Part shown: piece by piece, positions 34,131 to 36,863 of the stretch | Layout of the letters: each line of letters begins with the position of its first letter | Numbering within the stretch: the stretch's first letter is position 1 | Assembly (NCBI RefSeq): GCF_001311175.1 | Contig: NZ_BBAI01000023.1 | Location: 1 to 36,863 of the forward strand | Source: Lacticaseibacillus pantheris DSM 15945 = JCM 12539 = NBRC 106106 | Lineage (GTDB): Bacteria; Bacillota; Bacilli; Lactobacillales; Lactobacillaceae | DNA length: 36,863 nucleotides | Reading direction: 5' to 3' | Notes under the pieces: generated by a model | What the model was told of the DNA's origin: nothing | The model's database searches: none | Seen by the model: the letters and a program-made list of their open reading frames with translations, nothing else | Translations under genes and position numbers: made by a program

Positions 34131-35498
34131 TTAAGCGCGACGCTTGCGGCTAACCAATCCACTCAGGCTAACCAGGGCCAACATGGCCGTACCAAAGGCT
34201 GCGAGCAGCGTGGTCTGTTGATCACCAGTTGCTGGCAGGGCCTTGGCTGGCGTCGTCGCAGCTGGTTCAGCCGGAGTCTGAGCCTTGGCTGCTGGTTGGG
34301 CGGCTAGCTGAGTTGCTTTAGGCGTCGCCGTCGCTGGTTGCGCTGCTGCAGCCGGAGTTGTCGCAGGGGCCTTGGCCGGGGCAGGCTCGCCCGCAGGCTG
34401 CTTGGCCGGTTCCTTGCCGTCAGTCGTGTCGGTGGCTGGCGTACTCGTATCGGCCTTAGTCGTATCTGGCGTCGTTGCTGGCGTGTCGGTGTCACCTTTG
34501 TCTGTATCTGGCGTCGTTACGGGCGTCTCCGTGTCACCCTTGTCCGTATCTGGCGTCGTCGTTGGTGTTTCCGTATCGCCTTTGTCCGTGTCTGGCGTCG
34601 TCGTGGTGGTTGCTGGCGTCTCAATCTTCCCGTTAATCAGGTTCAGCGTGCCCGTCATCAGGTTGTTGTTCGTGTCAAAGTAGTGGAAGGTGTACGGCAC
34701 GTTAACGTACGCGTCAGTCATCTGAGCGATTTCATCATCAGATTCAGACTTCGTTTGGTAGTTATCGTTAAAGCCGTTGCTACCGTAAATTTCAACATCA
34801 AAGTAGGTGCCACCAGGGAATACGTGGTTGCCGTCGTCTTCATGAGTAGACTTGGACACGCTGACACTCACACCATCAGCGAGCTGTTGATCAAAGTGAG
34901 AACCGTCCATATCCTCGGCAATACTAGAAACATCAACGTTAAAGCTCTGACGACCAGCTGGTTCCTGACCATCAGTCATGGTCAATGAATTGGCTTGCCA
35001 TGCACCATTTGCGTACTCCGCATAGTAAGTTGTATCGCCCTTGAACACGCTGGTCGCACCTAAAGTATTATAGCCACTGGTATCATTTGTGTCGTCTGAT
35101 TTAAAGGCGTTCTGATTAGAAACGGTGGCCTTGTAATAACCATCTTCCTTACCGTTGTCGTCATAACCTTCAGTTACCTGAACCACGCCGCCGTTACCTA
35201 CGTGCTTATACGCCAAATCGCCGTTACTGTCCGTTTTGGCATCGGCATCGGCCGTACTAATCGTGTCGTTCTGCCCATCAGTCTTGATGGTCTGACCCGA
35301 TGGCACCTGACTCTTGACCGGCGCCTGGCTATCCGCGGTGGCTGCCGGCGTAGTCGCAGCGGAGTCTGCGTCCGTCTGCGTAGTGGCAGCCGCCGCAGCG
35401 GTGTCCTCCGCTGCGTGGGTCTGAACCTGTGGCTGTGCTGCAATCCCAGACAGCACGATACCAGCGACGAAAATTGAACCCAATAATGATTTCTTCAT
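34131..35498 (-). CDS. LPATG-anchored surface protein with Pro/Thr repeats
   Basis: A 455-residue wall-anchored protein. It has a signal peptide (KKSLLGSIFVAGIVLSGIA), an Ala/Thr/Asp-rich segment to about residue 75, and then a folded region (about 80-290) with YYKATVSNQNAF, TYYAEYANGAWQANSL and TYFDVEIYGSNGF that I do not recognise. A stalk of four 14-residue repeats (PDTDKGDTETP-type) follows, then an Ala/Pro/Lys-rich spanner. The C-terminus is LPATGDQQ, a hydrophobic helix and RKRRA. The start at 35498 has GGAGA five bases upstream. A standard sortase A substrate; binding partner unknown. Confidence 0.85.
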   Translation of the reverse strand: MKKSLLGSIFVAGIVLSGIAAQPQVQTHAAEDTAAAAATTQTDADSAATTPAATADSQAPVKSQVPSGQTIKTDGQNDTISTADADAKTDSNGDLAYKHVGNGGVVQVTEGYDDNGKEDGYYKATVSNQNAFKSDDTNDTSGYNTLGATSVFKGDTTYYAEYANGAWQANSLTMTDGQEPAGRQSFNVDVSSIAEDMDGSHFDQQLADGVSVSVSKSTHEDDGNHVFPGGTYFDVEIYGSNGFNDNYQTKSESDDEIAQMTDAYVNVPYTFHYFDTNNNLMTGTLNLINGKIETPATTTTTPDTDKGDTETPTTTPDTDKGDTETPVTTPDTDKGDTDTPATTPDTTKADTSTPATDTTDGKEPAKQPAGEPAPAKAPATTPAAAAQPATATPKATQLAAQPAAKAQTPAEPAATTPAKALPATGDQQTTLLAAFGTAMLALVSLSGLVSRKRRA

Positions 35499-35992
35499 AA
35501 GCTTCTCCGTTCTGCCCTCCTCCCCCAAAGCCGGACTACTGCTATGTGTAAGGTCATTGTCCAGTACAATAACCGTGCTCTCCAACGAGTTAAACCACCC
35601 ATTAAATCACAAGCAAAGAGTATCATGTTAACGTTATTCTTTCAATATTTTTATACTGCCATAAGTAACAGCTATTAGCGGGCTGCATTGGATACCATCA
35701 CAATTATCGACTTGATAGTTTGTGAATGCCATTACCGTCACTGCGGGCAATTAACCAACACTTACGATATAAATCAACATTCATACCGCATGGCCAAAGT
35801 TCACAACAATTACAATTGTGAGCCGATTTTCGTCATGTCAAGACAGTCTTTTTGCGATCAAAAAAATATTATTCTTACTACAAACTAAATCGCAACGTTG
35901 GATTGTCTGTGGTAGAATATCGCCAAAGCAATCAAGAACGAGGATGACCACGGACATTGAGTGCATCCGTGTTAACCAAGCAGGGGGTTCTG
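35499..35992. other. AT-rich intergenic gap
   Basis: A 494-nt divergent gap between the LPATG protein and DUF1697 genes, AT-richer than its surroundings. It must hold both promoters; TAGAAT near 35912 is a possible -10 for the DUF1697 gene. The short frames in it have no ribosome sites. Confidence 0.4.
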
Positions 35993-36531
35993 ATGGAATA
36001 TTTAGCTCTGTTACGCGGTATCAACGTTGGCCGCAACAACCGCATTACCATGGCGGACCTGCGCGCCGCCTTTACGTCCGCGCGCTTCACCAACGTGCGC
36101 ACATACATTAATTCCGGCAACGTCATGCTGACGAGCTCACAGCCACCCGACGTGGTGCAGGAACGGAGCCAAGCCGTCGTGCGCGAATGGGGATTGAACG
36201 TGCCCGTGAGCACCTTTGTGGCCCGCGAACTGCTCAAGGTGCTGGCGCCCGCCCCCGCATGGTGGACAGCGCCGGCGGCCGGCAGCATCAGCAATGCCAT
36301 CTTTGTCTGCCCACCAACGTCGCCCGACAAGGTCTTGGCTGCCATGGGTGCGGTGATGATGAGGAGGAGCAAAGCCGAGTTGATGGCCCCGTCATCTTTG
36401 TTACCAGCAAAGCCACCAAGTTTATGGACACGCGGTGGTCGCGGACGCCCGCGGCAATTTCAACGCAAATTACCATTCGCAACGTACAGACCACGCTCAA
36501 ACTCGGCGAACTGCTGGCCGAACGCGTTTAG
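35993..36531 (+). CDS. DUF1697 family protein, one frameshift
   Basis: About 179 residues after repair, the standard length for DUF1697. The hallmark MEYLALLRGINVG followed by NRITMADLRAAF and YINSGNVMLTS is at the N-terminus, and TQITIRNVQTTLKLGELL is at the C-terminus. The frame breaks near 36355; one extra G restores GAVDDEEEQSRVDGPVIFVTS. The start at 35993 has AGGGGG five bases upstream. The family is widespread in bacteria but has no assigned activity. Monocistronic, with a shared terminator downstream. Confidence 0.88.
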
Positions 36532-36537
36532 CAACAA

Positions 36538-36569
36538 AATGGCGTCCCCCACACTTGGGGGACGCCATT
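36538..36569. terminator. Bidirectional terminator
   Basis: AATGGCGTCCCCC pairs perfectly with GGGGGACGCCATT across a 6-base loop, between two convergent genes. Confidence 0.85.
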
Positions 36570-36612
36570 GTTGTATACAAGACTGATTATCGGCTGTGTA
36601 CCGGCTGCTAGA

Positions 36613-36863
36613 TTATGCCCGTTGCCGGCGGATTGTAATTAGGCCACAAACCGCGGCGAGTAATACCAGACCGATAAACACCAAGATCCAGGCCACCCGT
36701 TCGCCCGTCGCTGGGAAAATTCCATGTTGCGGCGTGTGCGACTTTGGGGTCACTGGCGCTGCTGGTACGACCGCCGGGGTCACTGGTGGTGTCCCCTGCG
36801 TGTCCGGCATGACTGGCGGGGTGGCCGGCGTTGTTGCGTTGCCGGTGTCGTCGGTGTCGTCGG
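36613..36863 (-). CDS. C-terminus of a sortase-anchored protein, FPATG signal (partial)
   Basis: Only the last 83 codons are inside the window; the frame stays open to the right edge. A Pro/Thr/Asp-rich wall-spanning region (DTDDTGNATTPATPP) leads to FPATGE, a hydrophobic segment (VAWILVFIGLVLLAAVCGLI) and RRQRA, a complete cell-wall sorting signal with Phe in place of Leu. The rest of the protein cannot be described. Confidence 0.8.
   Translation of the reverse strand, partial: DDTDDTGNATTPATPPVMPDTQGTPPVTPAVVPAAPVTPKSHTPQHGIFPATGERVAWILVFIGLVLLAAVCGLITIRRQRA

Noticed and set aside
34440..34640. Short direct repeats considered as a CRISPR or tandem-repeat locus.
   Set aside because: They are in-frame 42-nt codon repeats encoding the Pro/Thr stalk of the LPATG surface protein.
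1..36863. Programmed frameshifting as an explanation for the broken genes.
   Set aside because: Sites lack a slippery heptamer plus stem-loop pattern, occur in unrelated genes, and all need one added base in short homopolymers.

Overview
The window looks like chromosomal DNA from a GC-rich member of the Lactobacillaceae. The evidence is a full-length lactobacillus-type PepN, small HesB-like, DUF2087 and DUF3278 proteins, Gram-positive ribosome binding sites (GGAGG type), and many sortase-anchored surface proteins. The genus cannot be fixed from the sequence alone. No tRNA, rRNA, CRISPR array, transposase or phage gene was seen.

Layout. 1-9.3 kb: small metabolic and regulatory units, namely a DUF2238 membrane protein; a cupin / carboxymuconolactone decarboxylase / flavodoxin operon below a LysR gene; a PadR + DUF1700/DUF4097 operon with a clear promoter and operator; a HesB-like protein; a DUF2087 protein; a glutamine amidotransferase; and a tautomerase divergent from a short LysR. 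9.4-19.5 kb: PepN, a TVP38-type membrane protein, an MFS transporter, a hexapeptide acetyltransferase, a Ser-rich membrane-anchored protein, a CorA-type transporter, a 2-hydroxyacid dehydrogenase, thioredoxin-type ArsC, and an HTH/DUF3278 pair with twin operators. 19.7-31.4 kb: a sortase and pilus island. It holds a small CnaB-type protein, a BspA-like (DUF285) adhesin, two paralogous LPLTG pilins with YPK pilin motifs, a divergent pair of overlapping sortases, an Rgg-like regulator and a third sortase. 31.5-36.9 kb: an Ala/Ser-rich secreted repeat protein, a disulfide-type flavin oxidoreductase, an LPATG surface protein, a DUF1697 protein, and the C-terminus of another anchored protein running off the window.

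Two features cut across the annotation. First, at least six intergenic regions, plus one cut by the window start, carry large imperfect palindromes (75-377 nt) that fold into multi-hairpin structures. Several share sequence modules, and one hairpin shows compensatory base changes between copies. One copy (15175-15393) lies between a predicted promoter and its gene, so it would be transcribed as a 5' leader. Second, ten genes are each broken by one or two single-base losses (13 in all), mostly in short G or C runs. Restoring one base each time gives full-length family members. This pattern fits sequencing or assembly deletions better than ten independent pseudogenes.

In the pilus island a shared motif, GGTCA(G/C)AA(G/C)TG, sits upstream of both pilins, the Rgg-like gene and possibly the third sortase gene, which suggests a common regulator. 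Several anchored proteins there carry non-standard sorting motifs (ILQTG, YPHAG, FPATG).
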